Notes under the pieces: generated by a model
Database searches by the model: none
The model's input: only the letters and a program-made list of their open reading frames with translations
Told to the model about the DNA's origin: nothing
Position numbers and translations under genes: made by a program
In this document: positions 33,873-42,298 of the stretch, piece by piece
Position numbering within the stretch: the stretch's first letter is position 1
Layout of the letters: the number at the start of each line of letters is the position of its first letter
NCBI RefSeq assembly: GCF_036568665.1
Contig: NZ_DATCSD010000446.1
Location: 1-64,000, forward strand
DNA: 64,000 nt
Source of the DNA: Ohtaekwangia sp036568665
GTDB taxonomy: Bacteria > Bacteroidota > Bacteroidia > Cytophagales > Cyclobacteriaceae
Reading direction: 5' to 3'

Positions 33873-34085
33873 TTAGTCTTTCGAAATTCTTTTTCGAAGT
33901 AATTTATAAGCCCCTAAAATACCTCCGGAGACAGCCAGATATTCCAATCCTGTAAGTGGCACTGGATTATCTATATCTCCGCCCGTCTGTGGGTTGCCCG
34001 GCTGTGCTAATGCACTGCCTGCAAACACAGACAATGTGAGAGAAAAACAAATGGTTAAAAAGAGATTGTCCTTTTTTACTTTCAT
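33873..34085 (-). CDS. Small secreted protein with a putative exosortase sorting tail
   Basis: A 70-residue protein with a signal peptide (residues 1-28, ending ALAQ), a short Pro/Gly/Asn/Asp linker, and a tail made of VPLTGLEYLAVSGG, a hydrophobic helix and the basic end KLLRKRISKD. The layout (short motif, helix, positive cluster) matches exosortase signals of the PEP-CTERM kind and resembles the short PID-CTERM proteins of Bacteroidota. An exosortase F gene lies 5.8 kb upstream in the same block. With almost no domain left after processing, it could be a structural or carrier peptide. Function unknown. Confidence 0.75.
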   Translation of the reverse strand: MKVKKDNLFLTICFSLTLSVFAGSALAQPGNPQTGGDIDNPVPLTGLEYLAVSGGILGAYKLLRKRISKD

Positions 34086-34088
34086 CGC

Positions 34089-37000
34089 CTACTTCTTTTG
34101 TAACTGATAGCTATAACGACTTGTACCTTTGTCAACAACCAGTATATACATACCACTGGCATATGAGGTAAAATCAACAGTAATATCTTGCGTATTGTCA
34201 GTTAGTGTCGATCTATATATAGTCTGCCCTACTATTGATTTAATTTCAATCTGTCTGACGTCCTCATCCAGGCGTTGTATAGTTAATTTACCCGACACAG
34301 GATTAGGGTAGGCTTTTATACCTGCCATTTTTTCAAACGAACTCGATTCTATACTTTGTTTCTCAACAGCGAAACTGGTGTTCACCAAAGCATACGTACA
34401 AGATTGCGTAGCCATCACATGCAATGTATTCTGACCTTCATCCAGGGAATCAGCAACCAACGGGATGGCTATTGCTTTTCCCGTGCCGGATACTGAAGTC
34501 GAAATGATCTGATCAGCTTCATTTAACAATGCGTAGTTCACACCTACTTCAGAAGAACCAAGTTCTACTGTATATACTTTAGACGCCTCTACGGAAACCG
34601 GAGCATTCACAGAAAAAGACACATCAGGCAATTTTTCTTCCAGTCGTAAACTGAAACGATCAAATGCCTGTGATGCTTCATCACCTATAGTAAATGTATA
34701 AGCGTTTGACACTATATCTACTTCTTTATTCAGATAATGATCAATCAATATAAAATTAAAATTATCAAAGTATCCGCGTTTATCAAATGCTATTGTATAA
34801 GTTCCACCATCTGTTACTTTCAATCCGAGTTTCATAATCTTGCCACAATCCAATCCACTAAGTGCATTGATGGCCATCGGTACGTTATCGTCAGAAATTG
34901 TTGAGAAACTAAAAGTTGGGTTGTTGATTTTAGGCGCATCAAACTCATCAATTCCCGCTACAGCATCATCCTGAATTTTCACATACGCAGCATCACGAAG
35001 CTCACCGTTGGAGAGGCTTACAACAAATGATTCTTTGATACCTACTCTATAAAACTCTGCCACGGTACTCACTTTCACCCCTTCTGTGATCCTCAATATA
35101 GGGCTAGCTCCAGTCGCACGAACCCAAAAGGCTTGACCCACAGCAATTTGTCCATTAGGAATATCTTCTGTTACCCCGGCATCATAATAGCGTGTCATTC
35201 CGGAACCATTGTCCGTAACGGCGATAATCGTGGACATTCTTGTTTTAGACCATCCGGTTACATCCCAATCAATCGTAGCAGGGTAAGGATTTCCTACCAG
35301 ATTCCATCCGGAAGCTGATGCATCGTTATTCGTATAGGTTAATGGGAATGTGATCGTTCCTTGATTTATAGTACCGGTAACATCAATCAGTGTAGGATTG
35401 GTACATTGGCGGATGAAGGTCGTATAGCCACGGCCCACCTGAAGGGCACTTGCAGCCGAAGTTGTCCCCGGGAGCGGATAAGCTACATATCCCTGGTTAA
35501 TATCTCCCGCTACTGTCTCGTCATAATAAAACAAGGAAGCAGAAGAAGGAGTAACATAATAGCCACATATAGTCTGCTTAGGACTTGGATCAGAGAAGTT
35601 TCCGGTTACAGGGAAATCATCCTTCCATTGAGCCACAGTAGCGTTAGATACAGGGCTCGAAATATACCTATAGATACGCCCTTCACCACTCATATAGCGT
35701 TGCACGGTCACATCACCTGAAACTGTATTTCCGCTCTGAAGTCTCATGATCATCGCAGTACCACTTCCTGAAGCATCAGTAGTAGACAATAACGTCAGAT
35801 GACCATTAGAAGCAAAATTTACGTTTGTTGAAGGCGAGCCAAATTGTAACAAACCGGAAAGATTCAACGCAGATGTGAGTTGCACTCCGGCACTGCCGGA
35901 TTTTGCAACGGTAATATTTGAAAACGTAGTGCCATTCACAGATATAGTCTGAGCATTTGCCCCCGATAATGTTGCTGTAAACGTACTCATGTCAAATGAG
36001 CTACCGGTAGCGAAATTGATATTTCCCTGAATGACAAAGCTTCGGGTAAATGCTAAAGACTTGCCACTGTTCAATTGAATGTTACCAAAGAGAGGATTCG
36101 TTGTACCACCTGCACTGGTTGCACCGTCAAAAATAATTAGAGACGTTGAAGGAGTCAGATTTCCTGCGTTGTCACTCCATGCACTTCCCTTCATCGTTAC
36201 GGTATAACTTTGCAAATTGAAAATGCCGCGATTCAGAGCAACATTTCCATTGATCGTAATATTCTGAGTAAGATTAACATTATGAGCAATTTGAGCAAGA
36301 AGGAAAGTCAGGCCACCAAGTGATGTTGCATTTGTGGGATCGGGTAACTCCAAACCAGTATCATACGATGCTGAAGTGGAACGATAATAAACTCCGTAAC
36401 TACCACTGGTAATTACAGGGCGTTGGCCACTAATAGAGGATGTTTCATAACGAGTAATGAGAGCATTATTCGCCATGGTTAAACCCGAAGTATTGTTTAA
36501 TATACCCTGTGTCAGATTCAATTGATTTTTTACTACCACTGTGCTGTTCAAATCAACCTGGCCACTTGTTCCTGATCTGTTTATTGTTAATGTACCTACA
36601 GTATCAGCTAAAGGATCAAATTTGATGGTACCCCATGTCCCTCCTGTAGTACCTGTAATAAACAGACTGGAAGTTGATGTGCCTTTTAATACACCTGCAT
36701 TTACTTCCATTGTTCCTGAAGAAGTAAGTGCAAAATTATTCAAATTCAAAAAACCGGATTCAAGTCTGATCACGCCACCAATAGTTCGGTTGCCTGTCAA
36801 ACTAACTCCTGATGAATTGTCAATCACTGTTGTGATTCCAGTTCCTGTTGGTTGACCAGGCCCCATATATTGGGCTCCTGATGATCGATAAATAATAACC
36901 GATCCACTTGAGTAGGTTCTGTATGTACTAACCGTACGAATATTTCCTCCCGTTACAACGAGTTGTATAGCACCACCTACATCCTGCGAACCCACCACCA

Positions 37001-38231
37001 TGGTTCCATCGAGTTGAAAGGTTCCTGGTGTACTGCTCGCCATCGGGTATATTGACAGATCCAGCGTTGTAGCAGAACTGATATAGTAATTTATATGGCC
37101 AGATATACTTCCGGTCATCAAGTATGTATAAGAGCCGCTACCCAGAAATCGTATTGAACCTTGAGCAGGCTCTGATCCCAACTCATCAATTCTTCCTGTT
37201 TGCAAGGAGAAATTACCATACAGGTTAAGTGTCGTGTTACCGGTTGTACCTGTATTAGCCATGTGCAGTTTTCCGTTGGCCGTTGCATTCATGGAGAAGT
37301 CACCATAAACATCGACTGTAGTGGTACCAGTAAGTGTTAAGCTTGAGCCCGTAACATTAGAGGAGTTGAATCCAAAATTTCCATAGACAATAACATGTGT
37401 ATTGCTACCGTCTGTTGAAAAATTTACTCTTGAAGTTCCTGATATTAAAATATCTCCACCAAAAGAGTCCGAGCTTGAGCCAATTGTAATCGTAGGATTC
37501 TCTGATGCACTAAGTTGTAATACATTCGTTCCGGTGTTCAGAACAGTAAAGTCTCCAAGTATAGTATTCAGGTTCCCGGCAAAGTCAACAATTCCACGCT
37601 GACCTGTTGAGTTGAACACTACATGCCCCAGAGCCTGAGCCCAAGTGTTATCTGCTGTAATCGTAGTGGTATTCGTAAACCCTAAAATTGAAACGGTAGA
37701 ATTTTTATCCCACGTGGCTGTTGGCAAGCTTCCAACTGTAGTAGTATAATTATGTCTGTATTCTGAACCTGAACTGAATACAAGAGTCGAAGCATTAGAA
37801 GAATTATCAATCGTTGAACCATTGCTTCTTGATAATACACCAGAGACCTGTACAACTGCCGGAGAAGTAATTGTCATATCAGTCGATGCTCCGTCATTCA
37901 ATGTCAATTGTCCTGTAAGTGCTATTGTTAAATTACCTTGAACAACCAGTTGATCTGCGGTAACTGTAACACCGCCTGGTACTGTAACCGTATGTCCTGA
38001 CAAGATTGTTATAGTTCCATTTGAACTTGAAGGCGCTGAAGATGCAGCAACCCACGAAGTTCCGTTGAAGCTCTCCCAAGTACTAGCAGAACTCCAGTCT
38101 CCAGTTTGTGCAGTTCTGAAATCTCCAGAGGATTGCGCACTGGCATGACCGGTAATTATAGCTAACAAACAAATCGTAATGAACCTCATAGGCTTCTTGC
38201 CGAATTCACTAGAAGTTACGAAAATATTCAT
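34089..38231 (-). CDS. Large T9SS type A-sorted surface protein
   Basis: About 1380 residues. A signal peptide ends at HASAQ. The N-terminal segment has DWSSASTWESFNGTSW and GHTVTVPGG, common in secreted Bacteroidota proteins. Long Ser/Thr/Gly-rich beta-strand repeats to about residue 850 suggest a beta-helix. The last ~80 residues are a Por secretion tail (IKAYPNPVSGKLTIQ, ITVDFTSYASGMYILVV). ATG at 38231 is chosen; TTG at 38240 adds three residues, and ATG at 38189 gives the neatest signal peptide. It lies inside the polysaccharide block, so it may be attached to, or displayed with, that polymer. Confidence 0.85.
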   Translation of the reverse strand: MNIFVTSSEFGKKPMRFITICLLAIITGHASAQSSGDFRTAQTGDWSSASTWESFNGTSWVAASSAPSSSNGTITILSGHTVTVPGGVTVTADQLVVQGNLTIALTGQLTLNDGASTDMTITSPAVVQVSGVLSRSNGSTIDNSSNASTLVFSSGSEYRHNYTTTVGSLPTATWDKNSTVSILGFTNTTTITADNTWAQALGHVVFNSTGQRGIVDFAGNLNTILGDFTVLNTGTNVLQLSASENPTITIGSSSDSFGGDILISGTSRVNFSTDGSNTHVIVYGNFGFNSSNVTGSSLTLTGTTTVDVYGDFSMNATANGKLHMANTGTTGNTTLNLYGNFSLQTGRIDELGSEPAQGSIRFLGSGSYTYLMTGSISGHINYYISSATTLDLSIYPMASSTPGTFQLDGTMVVGSQDVGGAIQLVVTGGNIRTVSTYRTYSSGSVIIYRSSGAQYMGPGQPTGTGITTVIDNSSGVSLTGNRTIGGVIRLESGFLNLNNFALTSSGTMEVNAGVLKGTSTSSLFITGTTGGTWGTIKFDPLADTVGTLTINRSGTSGQVDLNSTVVVKNQLNLTQGILNNTSGLTMANNALITRYETSSISGQRPVITSGSYGVYYRSTSASYDTGLELPDPTNATSLGGLTFLLAQIAHNVNLTQNITINGNVALNRGIFNLQSYTVTMKGSAWSDNAGNLTPSTSLIIFDGATSAGGTTNPLFGNIQLNSGKSLAFTRSFVIQGNINFATGSSFDMSTFTATLSGANAQTISVNGTTFSNITVAKSGSAGVQLTSALNLSGLLQFGSPSTNVNFASNGHLTLLSTTDASGSGTAMIMRLQSGNTVSGDVTVQRYMSGEGRIYRYISSPVSNATVAQWKDDFPVTGNFSDPSPKQTICGYYVTPSSASLFYYDETVAGDINQGYVAYPLPGTTSAASALQVGRGYTTFIRQCTNPTLIDVTGTINQGTITFPLTYTNNDASASGWNLVGNPYPATIDWDVTGWSKTRMSTIIAVTDNGSGMTRYYDAGVTEDIPNGQIAVGQAFWVRATGASPILRITEGVKVSTVAEFYRVGIKESFVVSLSNGELRDAAYVKIQDDAVAGIDEFDAPKINNPTFSFSTISDDNVPMAINALSGLDCGKIMKLGLKVTDGGTYTIAFDKRGYFDNFNFILIDHYLNKEVDIVSNAYTFTIGDEASQAFDRFSLRLEEKLPDVSFSVNAPVSVEASKVYTVELGSSEVGVNYALLNEADQIISTSVSGTGKAIAIPLVADSLDEGQNTLHVMATQSCTYALVNTSFAVEKQSIESSSFEKMAGIKAYPNPVSGKLTIQRLDEDVRQIEIKSIVGQTIYRSTLTDNTQDITVDFTSYASGMYILVVDKGTSRYSYQLQKK

Positions 38232-38252
38232 ATGTTTCAACTTTATAGGGTT

Positions 38253-39407
38253 TTATAACAGCACCGTTTGTTTTGTAACCCATTGAGCCTGAATAAGCTT
38301 AACGACTCTTTCAAACTGTTCGGGAGAATTATTGGTACTTGACGGAAGGCATAGACCTTGACTGAACAGATGTTCTGAAACACCATTTACATAAGAAGGG
38401 CAATCTTTAAAAACCGGCTGTAAGTGCATCGGTTTCCAAACAGGTCTGCTTTCAATATTGTGTGCTTCGAGATCTTTCCGAATAATATCTGTAGTAACAC
38501 CACCTGATTCATTAGGATCAATCAGTATAGTGGTGAGCCAACGATTAGCAAATAAACCTGCCGGCTCAGGAAGAAATTTTATACCTGACAGGGATGATAA
38601 TTTCTCTTCGTAAAACGAGTATATCTTTCTGCGTTGTTCGATCCTCTGATCTAATACTTGCAGCTGACCACGACCGATACCTGCAGAAATATTGCTAAGC
38701 CTATAATTATATCCGATAGTTGCGTGTTCGTAATGTGGAGCAGGCTCGCGTGCCTGAGTCGCCAGAAAACGTGCTCTCTGTATCCAGGCTTCATTGTTAG
38801 ATACCAACGCTCCTCCTCCAGATGTTGTAATGATCTTATTACCATTGAATGAGTAAATGCTCAGATCACCAAAAGTTCCTAACTTTTTGCCATTATACGT
38901 TGCGCCAAGTGCTTCAGCTGCATCTTCAATTACAGGTATTTCGTATTTTTTAGCTACCTGCATGATCTCTTCGATCTTTGCAGGCATACCATAGAGATGT
39001 ACCACTATAATTGCTTTAGGCCTCTTCCCAGTTTTTTTGATCCTGTCTGCAATTGCCAAATCCAATAATTGAGGATCCATATTCCAGGTCTCATTCTCTG
39101 AATCAACAAAAACCGGCACTGCACCCTGATAGGCAATTGGATTACAAGAGCCTGAGAAAGTGAACGTTGAGCAGATAACTTCATCATTCCGTTCTACCCC
39201 CAGAATTATTAAGGCAAGGTGAATAGCTGCAGTACCAGAACTCAGCGCAGCGCAATGACCTATCGTATTGTAAGCAGCGAGTTCTTTTTCAAATGCAATG
39301 ATATGTGGGCCAACAGGTGATATCCAATTCGTATCAAAAGCTTCTTGTACAAACTTTATTTCATGACCTCCCATGTGGGGAGCTGACAACCAGATTTTTT
39401 CATTCAT
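38253..39407 (-). CDS. DegT/DnrJ/EryC1 aminotransferase (PglE/EpsN-like)
   Basis: A 384-residue PLP enzyme of the DegT family that aminates a 4-keto nucleotide sugar. It opens WLSAPHMGGHEIKFVQEAF, like EpsN and PglE. The PLP lysine lies in YSFNGNKIITTSGGG, and CAALSSGTAAIHLAL binds the cofactor phosphate. With the PglF-, PglD- and PglC-like genes it would make UDP-4-amino-4,6-dideoxy-GlcNAc for diacetylbacillosamine. It could also serve as the missing LegC step. ATG 39407 is preferred over GTG 39413. Confidence 0.9.
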   Translation of the reverse strand: MNEKIWLSAPHMGGHEIKFVQEAFDTNWISPVGPHIIAFEKELAAYNTIGHCAALSSGTAAIHLALIILGVERNDEVICSTFTFSGSCNPIAYQGAVPVFVDSENETWNMDPQLLDLAIADRIKKTGKRPKAIIVVHLYGMPAKIEEIMQVAKKYEIPVIEDAAEALGATYNGKKLGTFGDLSIYSFNGNKIITTSGGGALVSNNEAWIQRARFLATQAREPAPHYEHATIGYNYRLSNISAGIGRGQLQVLDQRIEQRRKIYSFYEEKLSSLSGIKFLPEPAGLFANRWLTTILIDPNESGGVTTDIIRKDLEAHNIESRPVWKPMHLQPVFKDCPSYVNGVSEHLFSQGLCLPSSTNNSPEQFERVVKLIQAQWVTKQTVLL

Positions 39408-39456
39408 AACCACAAATATAATTAGTATTCTTAAGACAACTGTAGATGTTGGGCCA

Positions 39457-39867
39457 CTATTTGGCTCTGCCCCTTTGTTGACGCTGGTAATAAAACGCAG
39501 GGATTAATAAGATTATCAAGATGGGATTCAAAATCAGACGATGGAGATACGAAATCAACGGTCCGTTGTAGGTTGGAAAGTAGAGTTTCAACACAAAATA
39601 CGGAAACAAAAAAAACACCATTCCAATTAACTGTATAAAACAGGAAAATATTACATACTTCCTGTCTTCGAACAGTGCGTAAATTAAGCCAATGGCAAAC
39701 AGATCGTTCAGTAAAAAACGAACAGTACGATTGAATAAAAATCGATGAAGCGGTTTCAGACTTAATCCAAAGTAAACAGTCAGATCTTCCCGTTGAAAAA
39801 GAAATACCGCCAGCAAGCCTGCTATGCAAAGCACTCCGATAAGTATACGAAGCTTTTTATTACTCAC
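39457..39867 (-). CDS. Exosortase F system-associated membrane protein
   Basis: A 136-residue protein with about four membrane helices. The stretch LHRFLFNRTVRFLLNDLFAI, followed by LIYALFEDRKYV, fits the small protein that sits beside XrtF in Flavobacteriia. Start is GTG, overlapping the exosortase stop by 4 bp (GTGA), which supports a dedicated pair. No catalytic residues are seen; it probably assists the exosortase. Identification rests on family resemblance and adjacency. Confidence 0.75.
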   Translation of the reverse strand: MSNKKLRILIGVLCIAGLLAVFLFQREDLTVYFGLSLKPLHRFLFNRTVRFLLNDLFAIGLIYALFEDRKYVIFSCFIQLIGMVFFLFPYFVLKLYFPTYNGPLISYLHRLILNPILIILLIPAFYYQRQQRGRAK

Positions 39868-40406
39868 GTTCTCTGAATTGAATATCGTTTAATCCACCAT
39901 AGCCAAAGTAAAAAAATCACCCCGTACAAAGATGCTGTGAAGAGGTATTTGTGTGTAAAGTACATGAAGTGGGGCATGTATTCTGAAACATAAAAAAGTA
40001 AAATGATGCGTAACAAATTCATCAGGTGTATAATAACGATGCCTAACGGCACAAACCACAGCCACGTTCTTTTCAAAGGGCCGAATGCAAGGATGAAAGC
40101 AACAAATATGATCATTGTATTAATGCCATTGCATCCTTCGTATACAGCCAATATGCTTTTCTCTTCGTGTAGCAGGAGCGTTGTAGGCTTCATGGTATGG
40201 TCCTGAATAAACGTGGGCCATCCTGTGAGTGTGAGTACCCATGCCGTTTCCCTGGATACTTCATGTGTAATGGGATCTGGGCGCGGATCAAAATGATCTA
40301 TATAAAATCCATATAGCAGATTACCGACTATATATATACCTATAAACTTAATCAGGAATAATATTGTAGGCTTAAACTCCTGCCAGGAAAATATATCTTT
40401 CTTCAT
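39864..40406 (-). CDS. xrtF: Exosortase, XrtF-like
   Basis: A 180-residue multi-pass membrane transpeptidase of the exosortase/archaeosortase family. The proposed catalytic triad is visible: C92 in VYEGCNGINTM, R133 in MNLLRIILLF and H152 in YFTHKYLF, each beside a membrane helix. Exosortases cleave C-terminal tripartite signals and may attach the protein to an exopolysaccharide or lipid; family members are usually encoded within polysaccharide loci, as here. A likely substrate is the 70-residue protein at 33873-34085. It is linked by 4-bp overlaps to both neighbours. Confidence 0.88.
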   Translation of the reverse strand: MKKDIFSWQEFKPTILFLIKFIGIYIVGNLLYGFYIDHFDPRPDPITHEVSRETAWVLTLTGWPTFIQDHTMKPTTLLLHEEKSILAVYEGCNGINTMIIFVAFILAFGPLKRTWLWFVPLGIVIIHLMNLLRIILLFYVSEYMPHFMYFTHKYLFTASLYGVIFLLWLWWIKRYSIQRT

Positions 40407-41029
40407 AAAGGTTTAGCCGGCACTCCGGCCACAGTTATCCTTGAAGCAACATCTCTTACTACTACGGCTCCCATACCTACCCGACTTTCCTCTCCTATTA
40501 AAATGTCATTTTTAATACAAGCGCCAGAACCAATCAGTGCACGGGCTCCTATGGAAACGCCTCCTGCAATATTGACACTTGTCATCACCGAAGCATAATC
40601 ATCAATTCTTGTATCGTGACCTACCGTTGTATTCAGATTTAGCAAAACGTGTTTCCCTAAACGGATATTCGTTGTAAGTATAACTCCCGCTGTTAAAATA
40701 CAGCCCTCTCCTATTTGTATATGCTCTTCATCTTGCAAAATAGCCGAAGCATGTTTTAGTACAGGGAATTGTATATGCGGATTACGAATACTGGAGTATA
40801 TAGTTGCTTTGCGTATCGGGTCTCCTATCGCGATGATTACATATATATCCTCTCCAATATCGTTAAGCCACGAAGCATTTCCCTTTACGGCTAATCCATT
40901 GATTATTTTTCCAGGAGGAGTTACGTCATCTATAAATCCCAACGGATTCCATTCGTCAGAGCCTTTAATCATACTCAGCACTTCTCTGCCTAATCCTCCG
41001 GCACCATAAATCAATAAAGATTTTTTCAT
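40403..41029 (-). CDS. NeuD/PglD-like sugar O/N-acetyltransferase
   Basis: A 208-residue protein with an N-terminal nucleotide-sugar-binding fold (YGAGGLGREVLSMI) and a C-terminal left-handed beta-helix of hexapeptide repeats, as in NeuD and PglD. It acetylates an amino or hydroxyl group of a UDP-sugar or sialic-acid-like sugar using acetyl-CoA. The likely catalytic histidine is in NTTVGHDTRI. It overlaps the exosortase and the second acetyltransferase by 4 bp each. Which of the two neighbours is the PglD enzyme cannot be decided by eye. Confidence 0.88.
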   Translation of the reverse strand: MKKSLLIYGAGGLGREVLSMIKGSDEWNPLGFIDDVTPPGKIINGLAVKGNASWLNDIGEDIYVIIAIGDPIRKATIYSSIRNPHIQFPVLKHASAILQDEEHIQIGEGCILTAGVILTTNIRLGKHVLLNLNTTVGHDTRIDDYASVMTSVNIAGGVSIGARALIGSGACIKNDILIGEESRVGMGAVVVRDVASRITVAGVPAKPL

Positions 41030-41640
41030 GTGTGATGATTGTATTTTATGATACGCGCAGGATTACCAACAGCCACAGCATAATCAGGTATATCTCGTGT
41101 AACAACGGCACCGGCTCCTACTGTAACCCAGGCCCCGATCTTTTTACCAGGAATTATAACTGAACCAGCTCCTATAAAACTCCCTTCGCCAACTGTTATG
41201 GTGCCACAAAGCACAGCACCTGGACCAATATGTACAAAGTCATTCAGAATACAGTCATGATCAACCTGGGAACCCGTGTTAACAATACAGTGATTGCCAA
41301 TTTCAACCTGAGCCTGCAGGATCGCTCCGTGCATAATCATATTCCCTATACCCATTTTAATATAGGGTGACTGAATAACGGAGGGGTGTATTGCATTGGT
41401 AAACTTGTGCTTTGTTTCCAACGCCACTTTCTTACGCACAACATTACTGCCAATAGCAACTAATGCCAATGCATCTGGCGCGAATTGAGAATTATAGCGG
41501 CCTTGCTGAGGTACGCCAAACAAGGTGCCTTCATATTTAGGATCGAACAATGCCAACACTTCCGTGCCCATTGCCTGTAAACAATCCAGCACAACCCGGG
41601 CATGTTCTCCTCCTCCTTGCAAGATGACTTTATTACTCAT
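41026..41640 (-). CDS. PglD/NeuD-like acetyltransferase
   Basis: A 204-residue acetyltransferase with the PglD layout. The N-terminal domain opens ILQGGGEHARVVLDCLQ and the beta-helix includes NTGSQVDHDCILNDFVHIGPG, where the histidine in VDHD is the expected catalytic base. It overlaps the PglC-like transferase by 8 bp. That pairing strongly suggests N-acetylation of UDP-4-amino-4,6-dideoxy-GlcNAc to give UDP-N,N'-diacetylbacillosamine. Confidence 0.9.
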   Translation of the reverse strand: MSNKVILQGGGEHARVVLDCLQAMGTEVLALFDPKYEGTLFGVPQQGRYNSQFAPDALALVAIGSNVVRKKVALETKHKFTNAIHPSVIQSPYIKMGIGNMIMHGAILQAQVEIGNHCIVNTGSQVDHDCILNDFVHIGPGAVLCGTITVGEGSFIGAGSVIIPGKKIGAWVTVGAGAVVTRDIPDYAVAVGNPARIIKYNHHT

Positions 41641-42238
41641 TGCCGCGAAATTTTTCCATTGTTACCGATGTACCGCTGCTAACTCCCTCCGCTTTAAAAA
41701 CTTTCACAACTGTTAAGAATAGTATCTTTATATCCAACCAGAAAGATATATTTTCAACATACCACACATCATAGGCAAACCGCTCTTTCCAAGCAACGGT
41801 GTTCCTTCCATTTACCTGTGCCCATCCGGTTATACCGGGCCGCACGTTATGACGTTTCTTTTGCTCTTCGCTATAGAGCGTGAGATATTCAACCAGCAAC
41901 GGACGCGGACCGACAATTGACATATCGCCTTTTACTACATTGATCAGTTGTGGTAATTCATCCAGCGAAGTTTTACGAATAAATTTACCCACGGTTGTCA
42001 ATCGTTTATCATCCGGTAAAAGCGCACCCGTTGCGTCACGCTCATCTGTCATCGTCTTGAATTTTACAACTCTAAATATCTTGCCATCCTTTCCTGGCCG
42101 CTCTTGCAGAAACCATATATTGCCACGATTTGCAATGGTCAGCAAAACAATAGATATCAACAATAGCGGCAATGCTATAGTTAATCCCGTGAGGGCTACT
42201 ACAAAATCGAAAAGAGGCTTGACAAATGCTTTATACAA
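41633..42238 (-). CDS. PglC-like initiating sugar phosphotransferase
   Basis: A 201-residue monotopic phosphoglycosyl transferase that moves a sugar-1-phosphate from UDP-sugar to undecaprenyl phosphate, starting repeat-unit synthesis. One N-terminal membrane helix is followed by FRVVKFKTMTDERD, the catalytic Asp-Glu pair in TSLDELPQLINV, and MSIVGPRPLL. The short form without extra N-terminal helices matches PglC/EpsL rather than WbaP. The start is TTG at 42238: an in-frame TAA lies five codons upstream and the MYKAFVKPLFDF opening fits the family. Confidence 0.92.
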   Translation of the reverse strand: MYKAFVKPLFDFVVALTGLTIALPLLLISIVLLTIANRGNIWFLQERPGKDGKIFRVVKFKTMTDERDATGALLPDDKRLTTVGKFIRKTSLDELPQLINVVKGDMSIVGPRPLLVEYLTLYSEEQKKRHNVRPGITGWAQVNGRNTVAWKERFAYDVWYVENISFWLDIKILFLTVVKVFKAEGVSSGTSVTMEKFRGNE

Positions 42239-42298
42239 AGGGACAAAGTTTTATTAAAGATACTATACACTTAATATACTATACTTTTCTGTCTCCAT

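Noticed and set aside
35133..37602. Several plus-strand open frames inside the large T9SS protein gene
   Set aside because: They lie opposite a Ser/Thr/Gly repeat-rich gene with signal peptide and C-terminal sorting domain; their products have no family features.
39431..39829. Second minus-strand frame over the exosortase-associated gene
   Set aside because: It overlaps the membrane protein gene, has no family resemblance, and the chosen frame has the helices and a 4-bp overlap with xrtF.
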